The notes: generated from the sequence alone by a model not told the origin. A stretch of DNA of 64,000 nt from Dryococelus australis (GCA_029891345.1 CM056995.1:81345895-81409894), one strand, 5' to 3'. Shown: positions 48,179 through 63,300, numbered from the stretch's first letter. Numbers and translations: made by a program.

Positions 48179-48649
48179 TACCATCATAGATTTTGACATT
48201 GGTTGTTCCAAGCAGCGTGAAGGAATAAATTACTTAATGACAGAAGGGGACACTAGTGTACTGTCCATTGAAGTATTTTGGGGGGGAGGGGGGGGGAGGT
48301 GGGAGTTGCAGGCCGGGGCAAGGTCAGTAAGGACTCTTTGTCTTAGTCACATGCCGCTGCCTTTTCCTTACCCTCCCTATCTTTTCTCGGTTCCATTATC
48401 CCTCCTCGTTTGCGGTGAAAACAGCGGCACATTACACAGACTAGTTTTTTAATCAGTATATGTATGATAAATTCAAATTTCATTCAATGCCCTTTTTTTT
48501 AATTATTATTTTTAAGTTTATGTGTGCCTACATAATATACTAATTTTTTATGGTAGGCAATTGTTTTTTTTCTTGTGGAGTCAATTTTATGATAAGTGTG
48601 TGCAAATTAAATGTGTTCTTATGTTACCGGTACCATATTATGGCGAGTG

Positions 48650-48740
48650 AGGCCGTGTGCATATTCAATGTCAAAAGTTTTTGATGAAAAATTCAGGATA
48701 ATTAATAATTCAAGTAGACCGCACTAAATATCTATATTCA
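48650..48740. repeat. End fragment of the CGTATTTTG TIR family, reverse orientation
   Basis: Reverse-complemented, aattatcctgaatttttcat then caaaaacttttgac and agtgcggtctacttgaa match the right end of the 31,329-32,027 element (aattatccttaattttccat, caaaaacttctg). Only this end was recognised. Confidence 0.55.
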
Positions 48741-49339
48741 GTAAACATTGCCATGCCTCATTGCCAATGCAGAGGCCAACACGCCGCCTACATTTAGTAT
48801 AAATTTAACACATTGACGTGAATCGCATCTGTCAGCATGTTCTTCCAACACCGGGCCGCTGTTAGGAAGTGAATCGGCCCTGTAATTATGGCGGCGGCGG
48901 GGGGTGGGTGCCACCCACCATCTTGTAGCAACCGACCGACAACTGTCCAGCCTGAGGATCTAGGGCCGAGCTTCAGCAGCAAACCGCCACGCCCGCGCCC
49001 GGCCGCGCTGCAGAGAATCTAGGCATTCACCCAGCTACATACACGGCCAGACCAAAGCGAGAGCACGGCATGCACACAAGTATTGCGCAACGCCACCCAA
49101 ACTTTTTGATTGCTACATGCCTCATAGCAATGTATAACCCACGAGACCTGAGTAATAGATCTTTAATAATGACGTTATATTTTAATAATACATAGTCTAA
49201 TAATCTTTTCACATGCTTTCAATGGCATTTTGGCCCAAAATTTTCCAAGTTTTTGTTACCCCCCCCCCCCCCCCCCCCCCCCAATTATGATTCTATTCTT
49301 GGGAACCGTGAGGGGTTGTAATAGAGAGGTTCTACTGTA

Positions 49340-50040
49340 AAGAGTGAACTGTAAAAATTTGTGACAGAACTCACACCAGGATAATCTGTAGAAGGATAAT
49401 TCCAACATCGTGTTTTCAGTAAGCAGATCACGTGTTTACATTTTTACTCTCACACTTGTTTTATTCTTTTAACGTAGCTGTGGATGCTTGCCGTAATATA
49501 AGAGGCCTGCGGCACTATACAAACATGCAGTATAATCTAAGTAGCTAGGAAAAAGTTTCAAAAATAAAAGACGACGGAACGTCACCTGGTACTATGATGG
49601 GATGAACGGCAATTCCCTCTTTTATCCTTCCTTTCTTCGGATGGAGAGTGTGAGAACGCTAGTCCGTGCTCTAGAGTGAAAAAGAGTTGTCTGCTACTAA
49701 AGTAGTGTGTTAAAGTATGCCAGGATTAAAAGTAGGAAGGCTTGACCTTCACCTCCTCATCAGCTGTTCACACAGATGTCAAGTCAAGTTAAGTTATGAG
49801 AGCAGTGGCTTGAGGGTCACACACCGAGCAGAGCGCCTAACAGAAGCACAACAGGGAGAAAAGAAAATTGCCATTGAGACAACACCTCTGTATTCACTCA
49901 AGGTAATTTTCTTTTTTATCCACGGGGACACTTGGCATCCACTCCTTGCTGCACAGCGGGGTAGTCTAATGGGATACCAATCATCCTACAGGGCATCACA
50001 GCACAAAAAGGGCCTTGCGCTCTGCTGTTACAGCTATGAG
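49340..50040. other. No gene recognised
   Basis: A 110-codon + frame (49,717-50,049) contains no recognisable motif. This may be the beginning of the LTR/leader block that follows. Confidence 0.35.
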
Positions 50041-51660
50041 TTAGATTAGAGAAAGGTAGTGTCCCACTGTGGTGAAAAGGTAGAGGAAAGGTAACAGCTA
50101 GCGGGAGAGTGTGAGTACTGTCCTCCTTGGGTTGGTAAACACCACCTCCTCTTAGTGGGTGTCTCTCCTACTCCTTAGAAAGAAAGAAAAGAAGGTAATC
50201 TCAACTACATGGAGGATGATCAAGGTGCTCCTGATAGAATCAACTTGCGCTTAGTTTCCCGTGTGAGTTGAGAAAGAGAGATATACTGTCCTTCTGGAGA
50301 ATATTTCACTCCACTCATCAGGATGAGCTTCAGTCGCAGTGGAGAGGGATGAATTGACGCATGACGTGTCTCCAGTATTTAGTGTTCAGATGACCTCAGC
50401 TCCATCCGATGTTAGTATTGTCGAAATAGCAATTTATTTTACAGTTTCTTCCCCACGTGAGCTGAGCTTATTCTGTCTACTCCCTAACTTGTTTTATTCA
50501 CTGGCCTATTGTAACTATGTGTGCAGGACAAGTTCCTTTTCCCTTTTCCCACCGCTAGGTAGCATTAGTTGTATTATCGTTCGTCTTTGCTTCCCATCCT
50601 TCAGCTGGCCGGTGACACGTCACAGCTATAAGCCTTGCCTTTGCTACCCCCCACTCTTCGGCCATCCCCTCGCCCTCATGACGCTGGCCAAACAACGAAG
50701 GGCAGTGACCCGAGCTAGTATAAAAGGAGGTACCGTTCAAACCTCTGGGAGCAGTTAAGTAGAGAGTAGTCTGCAGGGGCAGTCAGCAGTCATCACTCCA
50801 GCACTCATTGCTCTGACTTCCTCGCTCAACTTGTATTTGTCTCTAGCACTTGCTGCTCAGATCAAGGCTTTGTCTATTCCAGCACCCATTGCTCGGAATC
50901 AGTTAAGTCCTCTAGTAATAGTCATCTGCCCACTCTGCGACGTTAGTCAGGCGACGCTCCGAGAATCTCCCTGCTAATTCCTACCCCCTTCCTCAGCTCA
51001 GACTTGTTCAAAACATGGAAACCTCTTCCTTCAGTTCTTCTCAGGGCTATTCCCTCCTCACCTTTGCTTAGTCTCCCTGTGTCATACACAGCACCGCATA
51101 CTGTCATCAGCATAGGGAACGGCGGCAACAATAGGCGAGACGAGTGTGCAAGCCAGGCCATGCCGTACTTCGCTTACTATACACTTTAACATAGTACCAG
51201 TCGCCTCTAATGGCCCCTCCATCGTATTCCAGCTTTCCGGCTGATTATTTGTGCCAATGTACAGTTGCGAGTACTTCCCCACATTCTTTCCATTAATGGA
51301 ATAAAATGTTAACGGAGCTGTAAACCTTGAGACTTACCATTCCTGTAAACATAGTACCTAACTCCCAGTTGTCTCCTCTAAGGGAAGGGAACTCAGGTAA
51401 TTCCGGGAAGTTTTCTCAAGCGCTTTACGCTCTTTACCCACATACACCTAGCTTGGCTAACCTTTCCCTCTAGCGAGTGGAGCGGGGATGCCACACAGAT
51501 ATACTGACTTCGGAACAGCTTGTTGCTCAGGTGTCCGTAAGACTCTACCGTGACCCCGCCAAGAGAGACAGACGTTCACGGAGTCGGAAAGACTGATTTG
51601 GAGGAACTACCACATGACTGACTAACCAGTGTAGCCCTACCGCCAGCACCCACTGCGGTC
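50041..51660 (+). mobile_element. LTR-like block with TATA box and polyadenylation signal
   Basis: Contains a TATA box (TATAAAA, 50,719-50,725) and AATAAA (51,300-51,305), giving a U3-R-U5-like layout. The segment 50,540-50,760 matches the minus-strand promoter at 11,330-11,590. Immediately downstream begins a leader with a family A gag-like frame (51,844 on), so this is probably the 5' LTR of a family A copy. Confidence 0.55.
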
Positions 51661-51679
51661 TTTGCCAGGTGCCTGAAGT

Positions 51680-52330
51680 TGGGTGTTCACTGTGTTATTG
51701 CACATTCGTGGCTCGACACATAATTTGGGGGGAAGAAACAAGGAGCCTGCTTTCCATTCCTCGATGGGGGTGGTGTATTGTGTGAGTCCTCATGCTGTAT
51801 TCCAAGAGACAGGGTCTCAAGGAAAAGGTAAAGTTGACCCTACTTGCTTCCGGGTGCCAGCACAAATACTCCCAGGCTTGGTGTGGCATCCATAGCCAAT
51901 CTTCAGCCCAGAGAACAAGCACAGGCACTCCGACACTTGCATGATCCAGTGACGCCAGAGATACCCAAACACTCTTCGGCAATCCCATACATACAGGACC
52001 ATCAGAGTTATCCCATTGGTGGATTACGGAACTGGTCCGCCTTTCATCAGCACCACAGCCTCCTGTCGTAGCCTTCAGGGTCCCCGGTGTCCTGCGACCC
52101 GTGTCTACACCTCAACCTCCTAAGAACCCAAAGCTACCAAAAGTACTACCTATTGTTGCACAGTCATTTCCAGTGGTCTGTTGCCCAGGTATACAAACGT
52201 CAGCGGTAACTCCTAAATGCTCTATAGCATTGACAGCTGCGGACTTTGTGCCCTGCCGACAGCCAACCCGGCCAATTCTGTGCAACGGGAAGATCCCATC
52301 AGTCTGACAGAATCTGAACCCACCATCCAC
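51680..52330 (+). pseudogene. Leader/N-terminal gag fragment, Gypsy-like family A
   Basis: The frame from 51,844 reads VASIANLQPREQAQALRHLH followed by DPVTPEIPK, matching SIAKLNSKQQAQTLRHLQDP in the minus copy (7431-7997). It is followed by Pro/Ser-rich sequence and a frame at 52,101 with PTIVAQ/CPGIQTSAVTPKCSIAL text corresponding to GTPNNAVAPKCKIVLSEPDF there. The copy breaks off at about 52,330-52,400; the rest of gag and pol are absent. The text tggctcgacacataatttgg near 51,710 may be a primer-binding site. Confidence 0.6.
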
Positions 52331-52439
52331 ACAGGAGTGCTCAACTTAGCTCTTGAACAAAAAGACCGCTCTTGAACAACAAAAAGACCCCATTTGGTGC
52401 AGTAAGTACGAGCTTACTTGTAGATTAGTGGTCTTGCAT

Positions 52440-54632
52440 TATTATATACTGTCGTTATTCATACGAATTATTACCAGTTCAATGGGAATGTTTATAACCA
52501 TTATTTTACATTTACCATGATCATTTTACCAAAATAAACAAGCGAAAACAACCATCTGCCGATGCAGCTTTTGAAGTTATGGAAACAAGTGTGTGAGAAT
52601 GAACGGCAATACTTTTAAAGTTTTTGGAAGTGCATAAATTACTAGCTAAACGACATTAGAAAATAATCTTTGTGTTATTTGATAGTTTATAATACCAATA
52701 AGAGGAAATAACTTGGGGAGTGGCAAATATTAAACAATATCTAGGCAAGTTCCAGAAAAGATTTCCGATTTGTGGCAACACCTTCATGTTGATTCATGTG
52801 ATGTAAACTATATTATATGCCACTATTGCAACACAAATATATCAAGAGGTAAGGTACAGAAATTTACAATCAGGTTTTGAATGAGAATTGGTAAAATACA
52901 GAAATTAACCCATTGCTACTTAATTGTAGGGCTGGACTGATACTGATACTGATATTAATACATAGGCCAATTATCTCAAAATCAGTATCGGTTACAAGCA
53001 GCCATGGTCCAACCAAATAATTTCAACAACCCAAATGATTCAATTGTCATGTAAATTACCGCACTTGGTTATCTTGCGGGAATGTTTTCACAAACAATGA
53101 ATTTTATTTTTGCAACCAAAAAACTATTATTTTCTTAACTTAATTTTTATCTTTTAGTAACAGGTGATTTGAAATTAAATGGAAACTGACATGGCTGGCT
53201 GTGGTGTTGCTACATATTTAACTCTATATAGGTCATACCTGGTGTAATTCATAAAATAAAATGTAATTAAACTTATAATACTGGTATCTGCTTTTAAGGT
53301 CGTTAAAATTAATTTGTAAAAAAAAACGTTTCACCACTATAATAATAATTTTGTACATTTTCTATCACATAAACATATATCGTATATAGATATTTTGTTT
53401 GTAGCATACAAATCATAAATTGATTACTAGCAAGGTCGAGTGTTTATCTTTTCATATACGTATGAGCCAAAATGGCACTCATTCATGGGCAGAATCATAA
53501 CTACGTGTATTTTATTTATAAACGAACATCTCTAACCAAATATTTTGGCAATATGACGAAAGTAAATAGTACGTACATATAAAGCAGATGAATGTAATTA
53601 AGGCAATCAACATGCACAATGTATTTATAAACACTGCCATCTTTACTCATTGTCTGTGTTTGTGGTTAGGTTCTTGACATATACTGCATTTGCAACTACT
53701 ATTGGGCGAGGCTGGTGATTGTAGCTGGCTGCTTACGTCACAAAATCAGTTAAGAATGCCAAAAATAGCTACTGTTTTAGATCGTGCCCCAGAGTTTGAT
53801 ACAGTTAAGTTTTTATATAAACTAACCAAAGTGCTAAACTGCAATGTAAACATTGAGTGGGCGGGAAAAGACTGTGCTTCAATACTGCAGTGTCGTATGC
53901 ACAGTGATTTATAGTGTATATATTGTGTAAGGAATTGTATGTAATTTTTTGTATTTATTAACATGTTTTTACACATCCTGGAGACTTTGTGCTCATTTTA
54001 AAGTTACAAATGAAATGATTTGTATTGGCACAATCTGCGGTATCAGCCACAAAGTATGCATAACGATAATATTAGCAAAATGGGGTTTGGACCCATCTCT
54101 ACTTAATTGTAAATATGTTAACATTTATCTATAAAAAAATTCTACCCAATTTAATCTAATGTCCAGCCACTCTGAAAACACTTAAAATTTTTAAGAAGAC
54201 TTGAGAATCAAATTGAGAACTGATGAGGACTTAGAGAGAATCATGCTGCCTTATTGGAATAAATAAAATACAGTAATTACCCCATTACTAACTACAATTG
54301 AATATTAGTATTGAAAATCAAAGCTTGTTATTGCATACAGTAATATTTAATGGATTTAACTTTGTTTTCATTGAGTAATGTACAAATAATTAATAAATAG
54401 AAAAGTTTCAAATCCGTGGACATAATTATTATGTCCACAGATTTGACCAATACTAATAGCAGAAACAACGTGGATGTCAAAATAACCACAGATATACTGT
54501 ATACTTCAACTGGTGCAGCTTATAAGTAATGATTCAGAATTTAAAGTTTTGGAGTTGGCATCCAAGGTAGCAAGGACTTATCCACCAAAGTTATTCTTTC
54601 AGTTCTATAGGGAAATATACTATGTTTCACAG
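52440..54632. other. AT-rich intron, no gene recognised
   Basis: Short frames only (for example 53,690-53,914). No repeat match noticed. Confidence 0.5.
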
Positions 54633-54733
54633 GGTAAAATAGATATGGAACTAGAACTTCTGCCAAAAGAAGAGGCTGAAGCCTATCCAGCAGGTCTTGG
54701 AAGGTCTGCACCCAATCCTCTGGAGAAACCAGC
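54633..54733 (+). CDS. Ferlin (otoferlin-like), exon 6 of 6 seen
   Basis: 101 nt after acceptor tgtttcacag. It reads GKIDMELELLPKEEAEAYPA then GLGRSAPNPLEKPA. Otoferlin has [20 protein letters not shown] and GLARNEPDPLEKPN at this place, so this is the juxtamembrane segment after C2F. It enters in phase 0 and leaves GC for the next exon (donor AGC|gtaaga). The next residues should be NRPDTSF-like followed by the single transmembrane anchor; no such exon was found in the remaining 9.3 kb. The 24.4-kb intron before it is supported by phase and homology. Confidence 0.92.
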
Positions 54734-55039
54734 GTAAGAAATCAAAATTTTACACTCTTTCATTTTTTTTATTTACTGTCAGCTATCAAATGCATGCAGT
54801 ATTCTCAGTAGTTGCAGTTATTGTCTAATTACAATGTTGTTATGTGAAATAAGCATATTGATATTGGCACATCTCAAAAGAAATTGATAAAAAGTCTGAA
54901 CAGTATATGTTTTAAGAAATCCTTCAAAGAATGCAGTGTGTTGGGTAGTGATATTTTCAACTGAAAATACACTTGAGCACAACTGATTTATATAAAAAAT
55001 ATGTGCACAGCACAGGGAAAGGTCAGGGAAAATTTGTTT

Positions 55040-55860
55040 ACTTTTAATGCTTAGCATGGATTGTATTTTTCTGTTATCAGCATCACTATCCTCAAATATT
55101 TCCAGTCTGTGGCCAGGTCAGTTTGGTAAACTGCCTCAGTCTTGCTTTGTCCCTCCATTACTCTCCCCCACCCAATGTTTCACATCTTTGCTTCTCATCC
55201 TCACTCTCTGTCATTTGCTCCTCCCATCTCTTCTTTGGTTTTCCTTATAGCGTCTTCAACTGTACTTCAACTCCAGCATTCTCTCAGTCACCCTCTCACT
55301 CATTTCCCATCCTCTTGACATGCCCATACCACTTTGTCTTTGCAACCATTGTGATCTTTGCCAGCTCTTGCACCTGTATTCTTTCTCATATCATTTAATC
55401 TCAAATCCTATTTCTCATCACTGCCATCATACTCCTTGCAATCCATGTTGTGTCTATATTCTTCCAGTCATCTTGTCCACAACCCATATTTCCACTTCAT
55501 ATGTCAGAGTGAGTACATTATATTTACTGTATAGGATCTGCTTGTATCATAGTAAAAGGTCTCTCTTCCATAGCAGGTCCATGTATCAAAGGCCTCCTCT
55601 TTCTGCTGTCTCCAAATTATGTTTGCCATGTTTCCCCTCCTAGTCTTTCCAGGATGCTCCCGGATATTTAAAGTTTTTTATCTGTTTCAGCCCCACTCCA
55701 TATACTATTATTACCTTCCCAATTCTATTACTTTTCCTGCTTATCACCATTACCTCACTTTCATTTCATTCCTTTTTTCCTCACTTCATTATTTCAAACA
55801 TATAGTTGTACCTGTACCTGGGGTGCTGTCACAACTTAGAAAAACATACTATAGAACCAG
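55040..55860 (-). pseudogene. LINE RT 3' part, minus strand, same family as 24.05-26.1 kb
   Basis: Around 55,330-55,240 the minus strand reads TKWYGHVKRMG, the widespread C-terminal motif of LINE ORF2. Then agaatgctggagttgaagtac corresponds to aggatgttggaactgaagtac of the + LINE near 25,915, and PKKRWEEQ to KKRWEEAK. Several stops. Only the last part of ORF2 is present, as usual for 5'-truncated LINE copies. Confidence 0.65.
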
Positions 55861-55869
55861 ATGAGACAG

Positions 55870-57205
55870 AACATTCTAAGGAAAACCAGTTCTGTGTTAT
55901 GTGATTCTAATGTACAACAGTTCTTAGATGTGTGTTTCTAGTGTATGATAGTACTTAAGTGTGGGTTTCTATTGTACAACCATTCTAACGTCTGTGTTTC
56001 GGCTGTATGATTGTTCTAAGTTATGGATTTCTGTTGTAAAATGTTTCTAACGTACCATATTTACTCATGTATAGCTTGCACTCGTGTATAGTGCGCACCA
56101 TGATTTTTGCGATGAGTTGCAGGGAAGAAATTTTTAAAATAAAATTGCACTAAAAATTTGTGGCGCCCTGTTAGTAAGTATGTAATAAATTATTCTTCTT
56201 TTACATTAATGTGTGGTGATTATGATATGTTTGGAAAATACTTTAATAAAATAACTTGGGTGCAAAAATCAAAATAAAAGAAATTCCCCCGAAACCTCAT
56301 GCTCCTACTACTCAACATTTCCAACTTAGTTTTTCTTTTTTCTGCTTTCTCCTTTTAGCAGTGACCGGCTCACTTTTCTTTACACAGTGCTAGAGCTAGA
56401 ATGTCACACTACCCTTATCTAAAATAAAAAAGGTCTCCTCGTCCCTGCTCTCGGGCCTGGCCTTCCACGAGCCGAACATGGCTCGCCGAACATGGCTCGC
56501 CAGCCTCTGCCATGGAAACAAAGAGGGATGGCGGAATTATCGACCAGCAACATCTGGGTGTTATTACAAAGGGGCGTGGCAGCTCTGGTTTTGTGGCGTG
56601 ACAGGATGCCATTAGTTGGGGGGGTTTGACCTACACATAACTGAAAGGTCGCTGAGAGAGAAAGAGAGAGAAGGGAGAGGAGTGATGTATGATGTAAGAG
56701 CGAGAGATGAGACAACAGACAGTCCCGCCACTTCTCTTAACATCCCCAGACAATTTATGGCTTCCACTCCCCCTTCCTCTTTTTTTTCCTGTATAGCATG
56801 CACCCCTGAAATTTTTTTCTTTATTTTGGGAAAAAAGGGCACTCTATATACAGGTAAATACGGTATGTGTTTCTAAAATGTGTGTTTCTTTTGTATGATT
56901 GTTCTAACATCCGTGGTTCTGTTGTATGATCATTCTAAAAGATGGATTTTGGTTGTATGACGTTTATAACGTATGTGGTTCTGAAATGTGTGTTTCTTTT
57001 GTACAAATGTTCTAACATCTGTGGTTCTGTTGTATGATCTTTCTAGATTGTGAATTTTGGTTGTACAATGTTTCTAATATGTGTGGTTCTAAAATGTGTG
57101 TTTCTTTCGTGTGATCGTTCTAACAGCTGTGGTTTTGTTGTATAAGCATTCTAGATTGTGAATTTTGGTCGTGTGTTGTTTCTAATGTTTGTGGTTCTGT
57201 TTGGA
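55870..57205. repeat. Tandem satellite, about 110-bp higher-order unit, array 1
   Basis: About 27-30-bp sub-units of the form (g)tggttctgttgtatgatcattctaa, gtgaattttggttgtatgat, gtttctaacatgtgtggttc and gtgtgtttcttttgtatgat alternate. The phrase gtggttctgttgtatgatc recurs at 56,912 and 57,022, a period of about 110 bp. Interrupted by the element at 56,055-56,863. Confidence 0.88.
56055..56863. mobile_element. TIR element (CC(G/A)TATTTAC ends) inserted in the satellite
   Basis: Left end ccatatttactcatgtatag and right end (reverse-complemented) ccgtatttacctgtatatag, flanked by TA (56,053-56,054 and 56,864-56,865). Removing it restores a normal satellite junction, aacgta-tgtg, as found uninterrupted at about 56,970. 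809 bp, non-coding; resembles the 31,329-32,027 element in its terminal pattern (tgtatag near gcgcac). Confidence 0.8.
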
Positions 57206-59430
<2,225 letters not shown>

Positions 59431-59960
59431 CAGTCCCACCTCAGTTCAGTCCATGTCCCGCCAGTCGCAATGTTCTAGTCTTCCAAGCGCCCTCATACAC
59501 AGTAGGCTTCACTCGTCTGTTTCATACCCTCTTGTCCATTCACGCCATGAACACCTCGTCCGCCGTCGTCCCACAATCTCCTGTCGTTGTCCACAACTCA
59601 CTTCACTCGCACACATTCGGCCAGGCAGCCTTCATCAAAGACTGCCGGCCGCTGGGTTGCGGCAGTATATGTAGTGTCTTAGACCGCCACCTAGAATCTT
59701 CTCCAACACCTGTGATGCGTCGCGGAGGGCAGAGGCACCAGCTAGTCTCACCAGAACATTCTTGCGTTGTCGTCAGACCCGTTGAAACCTCCAGCAAGGG
59801 AGAGGGGCCATTATGCATGCAAGGCGCCGATAAAGCGTAACAGCCTGACAGCCACTGTCCATTATTCATGGGTTCCCAGAAAGGGGGGTCAGGAGGCAAC
59901 TCCGGGGGAGGGGAGGGGCGATGTGGGTCCACCGCCACAGTGCCGGGCAGCATAGGGTAA
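59431..59960. other. GC-rich island, possible solo LTR
   Basis: A sharply bounded 0.53-kb GC-rich block in AT-rich DNA. Frames of 171 codons (+, 59,325-59,840) and 132 codons (-, 60,001-59,603) run through it but show no recognisable domain and overlap each other. TATA-like text occurs on the minus strand near 59,665. A solo LTR or a promoter island are both possible. Confidence 0.35.
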
Positions 59961-61029
59961 CAATACGTTTGTTTTGATAGTGGCATGAGTACATATTTCA
60001 AAATGTCAGCATTTACATTTTTTTTTTCTTTTAATTTTCTGTGTATGACATGATCTGAGAATTTAAAGACTTATATACTTTTGTTCTTTCAGCTAAGCCA
60101 GTAATAGGCAATACAATGTTAAATTAATACTGTATGTGAAATATTCTAAAAGTTGATATATGTTATTATATATCACAATAATACACAGAAAAATGTGTGT
60201 ATTTTTAAAAGGGGCCATATATCCATAAAAAGAGTTATATAAATTTCTTAAAAACATCTCGCAAACTAACAATATGAATCTTCTCTTTCTTCACTAATAT
60301 TAAACATAAACACTTGTAATGCCTTCCGAGCAAATTGGTGACACATTAATTGTGTATTTAATAAAATGATGTTAATGTAAAATGTAACTATTTGTATAGC
60401 TCTTCTCTAGGAAAATTGGTAGTTTGAATTTGTTTTGGGAAAAAAAATTCACGAGAATTTGGCATACTTTGCCAGCACTATTGCAAAGTGCTCCATATGA
60501 AACATATTGATGGCTATAGAAAAAGTCAAACAGAACAGTCACACACAACATTTTTTATTGTATGATGCTATTTATTATTTATACATTGCTGTATAAACTA
60601 CTGTATACAGTCTGTAAACAAATAAAATCCTCATGGAGAAAAGTTGACAGAATATAAAGTGAGATAAAAGCAAACTAATGTGTGACAATCCACAGATTCT
60701 CTCGTCATGAGGTTGACAAAGTTATATTACACAAAAAGTTAAATTTTTTTAATTTGTAATTTTTTTCTCTGCAAAAGAAAATATTTTACTTCAAATTAAG
60801 TACTAATACGAGCAATAATAGAAGCAAAATTTAAACAAAGTTTTATATGAGATTTAATGTTTGACAAATTATCAGTAACAAAAAATTCAAAAACTTGCAT
60901 CCGGCACCATCTATATAGTACTCTCCACATAACAAAGAAATATTACCAGTGCAAGAACTAGAGGGCAGTGTCTTTGACATCGCTATAGTCCTTTCAGAAT
61001 GCACATTGCCCAGAGTATTTGTTTGCCTT
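59961..61029. other. AT-rich, no feature recognised
   Basis: Nothing noticed on either strand apart from T-runs. Confidence 0.5.
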
Positions 61030-61610
61030 GAATGCTTGCCTATTTTCTGTGGTTCTAAATTATGAGTTTCTGTTATATGATAGTTCTAACATCTGTGGTT
61101 CTGTTGTATGATTGTTCTAAGTTGAGAATTTTGATTGTAAAACATTTCTAACATATGTGGTTCTGCAATCTGTGGTTCTAAATTGTGCATTTCTTTTGTG
61201 CAATCATTCTAACATCTGTGGTTCTGTTGTATGATCATTCTAGATTGTGAATTATGGTTGTATGAAATTTCTAACATGTGGTTCTAAATTCTATGTTTCT
61301 TTTGTTTGATCATTCTAACATCTGTGGTTCTGTTGTATGATGGTTCTAAAATATGAATTTCGGCTGTACTATGTTTGCAACGTACATATGTGATTCTAAA
61401 TAGTGTGTTTCTTTCATATGACTGTTCTAACACCCGTTTCTCTGGTGTGACCATTTGGTTTTTTGTGTTTGTAACCAATATTAGTTATTAGTTTTGTGTT
61501 TCTGTTGTATGACTGTTCTAAGATTTAAAATTTGTGTGGTATTGTTTGTTTATTCTGTTATCTGACAGTTCTAGACTGTGTGCTTCTAATGTATGTGTGG
61601 TGCCCTGTAC
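61030..61610. repeat. Tandem satellite, array 2
   Basis: Same sub-units as 55,870-57,205: aacatctgtggttctgttgt recurs at about 61,088, 61,211 and 61,318, and gtttctttcatatgactgtt near 61,409. It degenerates towards 61,600. Confidence 0.85.
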
Positions 61611-61669
61611 CTAGTCTTTTATTATTTGTGACACCTCATCATCAGTTGTGTTGAATTAAGAAGTGTTGC

Positions 61670-62393
61670 TGTATTTTGGCGTGTATAGACCAAACATTTT
61701 TACAAAAAAAAAAAAAAAAAGACTACAAAAAGTGGTGTGCAGCTTATTTACAATATATTTCCATAAAAAAATTTTTTTATCCGCAAAATATGTTTATAAA
61801 TTTTTTTTATTATTATTTACCTTCCACTTTTACACAACATGTGTGCTGGAAATTGTCATAAGGATAAACATATGAATATATATAAAATACAAATAGTTAC
61901 ATATAAATATAAATATAGGTGCAATCTAAACATTACAATACAAAAATAAGTATTACAATATAAACATACAATAACTTGTTAATTACAATACAATCACTAA
62001 CAACACTACATAGCTGGAAATTTTATAGTACATTATGTTCATTTATCAACATACAGTACATTTTAATGTTTTAGCTTAGTTTCTAAAGAAGTAAAAAAAA
62101 AAGAACAATTGAATAGCTTTTCACTCGTGCAACAATTTGTTCACTCACGTTTATGAACAAAATAACCTTCAACCCAAACGTGTAAAATGTAAACATTTTG
62201 GAGCTCAGCCACAGATGCCGTACATGAGAAAATAATTTAGCTGCTGCACAAGAGAAAGATATCTCGCATAGTTGGCATGGCCGTTGCCACACCACAAGTG
62301 CAAATTTATAGACTCCATTTTGTGTAAAATGTTGATGTGGTTTTGCTTGTCAAGTTACATTACCATCTGTGAAACAGTAATAGCACAATGTCT
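61670..62393. mobile_element. CGTATTTTG TIR family, copy truncated on the right
   Basis: The left end tgtattttggcgtgtatag, then an A-tract, gactacaaaaagtgg and gtgcagctt-like text, matches 31,329 onward (gactacaaaaaggtgggtgc). The part 62,150-62,393 matches 31,575-31,815 closely (ataaccttca, gtgtaaaatgtaaacat, gagaaaataattt, gttaccatctgtg). The right terminus is missing; the next block starts there. Confidence 0.72.
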
Positions 62394-62439
62394 TTTTCAA
62401 TTATTATTAATCGCCTTCTACTCATCAGTACAAATGAAC

Positions 62440-63300
62440 ATGGGGCACTTGCAACGGAGTGTGATTTATTGCCACCACCAGCGAGACGTCACAGTTTGTT
62501 GTACCTACTAAGGCAGAGGACGGACGCTCCACATCTGAAACAATTATTCACAGGCCGAGCCATTCGAAGTCAGGCGATGAGATTCACAAAGTACAGCAGC
62601 ATGCCGCTAGATGCCACTACTAGTGCGAGCGCAAGACACATGAATATGGATCCTGCACCAGCCACTGACGTCATGCTCACAGAGGATCTATGGCACTAAT
62701 TTCGCACCTGCTACCCTCTCTCCAGAACAACCCCTATGCCAGATGAAGAATGGGCAAGCCGCCGGAGGAGTATAAATAGCGGATCGCACCAAGGCTTGTG
62801 ATCAGTCTTCAAGCAATTTACGTCTGTCTCCTACCTCAGTCCCTCATCGCACTGTAGTAGTAACGAAGACGTACCAAACTCCTGAACTCTTTACCACACC
62901 TCTCGAAGGGCAAAAGACTCCTCTCCCTCTCCAAGCCTATGGAAGAGCCTTCTAAACCAAGCTTACATTTGGCACACCTATCGGTCCCTTCTGGACAACC
63001 TTAGAGTTAGGGAAAGTTCAGTCAGTTAGCACTACTTGTCACTGCCTCTCTTATAGCTTTGCACAGGTCGCCTCCACCTGCTTCTCATAGGGTGTAATCT
63101 TCTTGCAAGCCCTAGGGGGATAGGAGGTAGTGCCTTCACCATCTTTGTATATTTCCGTAAAAGGAATAAATACTGGTTATCTCACTTTCGAATATCACTC
63201 CCATACTGTAATACTCATTCCCCGTAGACATCAGATCTAACCAGGGAATGGCAGGAGGCTGGGGTTTTATTCTTCCTGTAACAAAACCTTACAACATCCG
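62440..63300 (+). mobile_element. LTR-like block with TATA box and polyadenylation signal
   Basis: TATA box TATAAATA at 62,773-62,780 and AATAAA at 63,165-63,170, 0.4 kb apart, as for a U3-R-U5. The context ggaataaata resembles ggaataaaat at 51,299. A leader-like sequence follows. Probably the 5' LTR of a + strand Gypsy-like element. Confidence 0.5.

Larger units (their letters stand above)
47650..49337. mobile_element. Tigger/pogo-like DNA element, non-coding
   Basis: Left end CAGTAAAACCCCTCCATTAC and right end (reverse-complemented) CAGTAGAACCTCTCTATTAC, flanked by TA at 47,648-47,649 and 49,338-49,339. CAGTA(G/A)AACC termini with TA duplication are characteristic of pogo/Tigger. Further inside both arms have ggaaccgtga(a/g) text. 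1688 bp, without a transposase frame. It contains a MITE (47,944-48,178), G-rich text at 48,279-48,305 and a C24 tract (49,259-49,282). Confidence 0.82.

Noticed and set aside
55047..55864. + strand frames of 67-107 codons, Ser/Leu/Cys-rich
   Set aside because: Antisense to the minus-strand LINE fragment (KWYGHVKRM).
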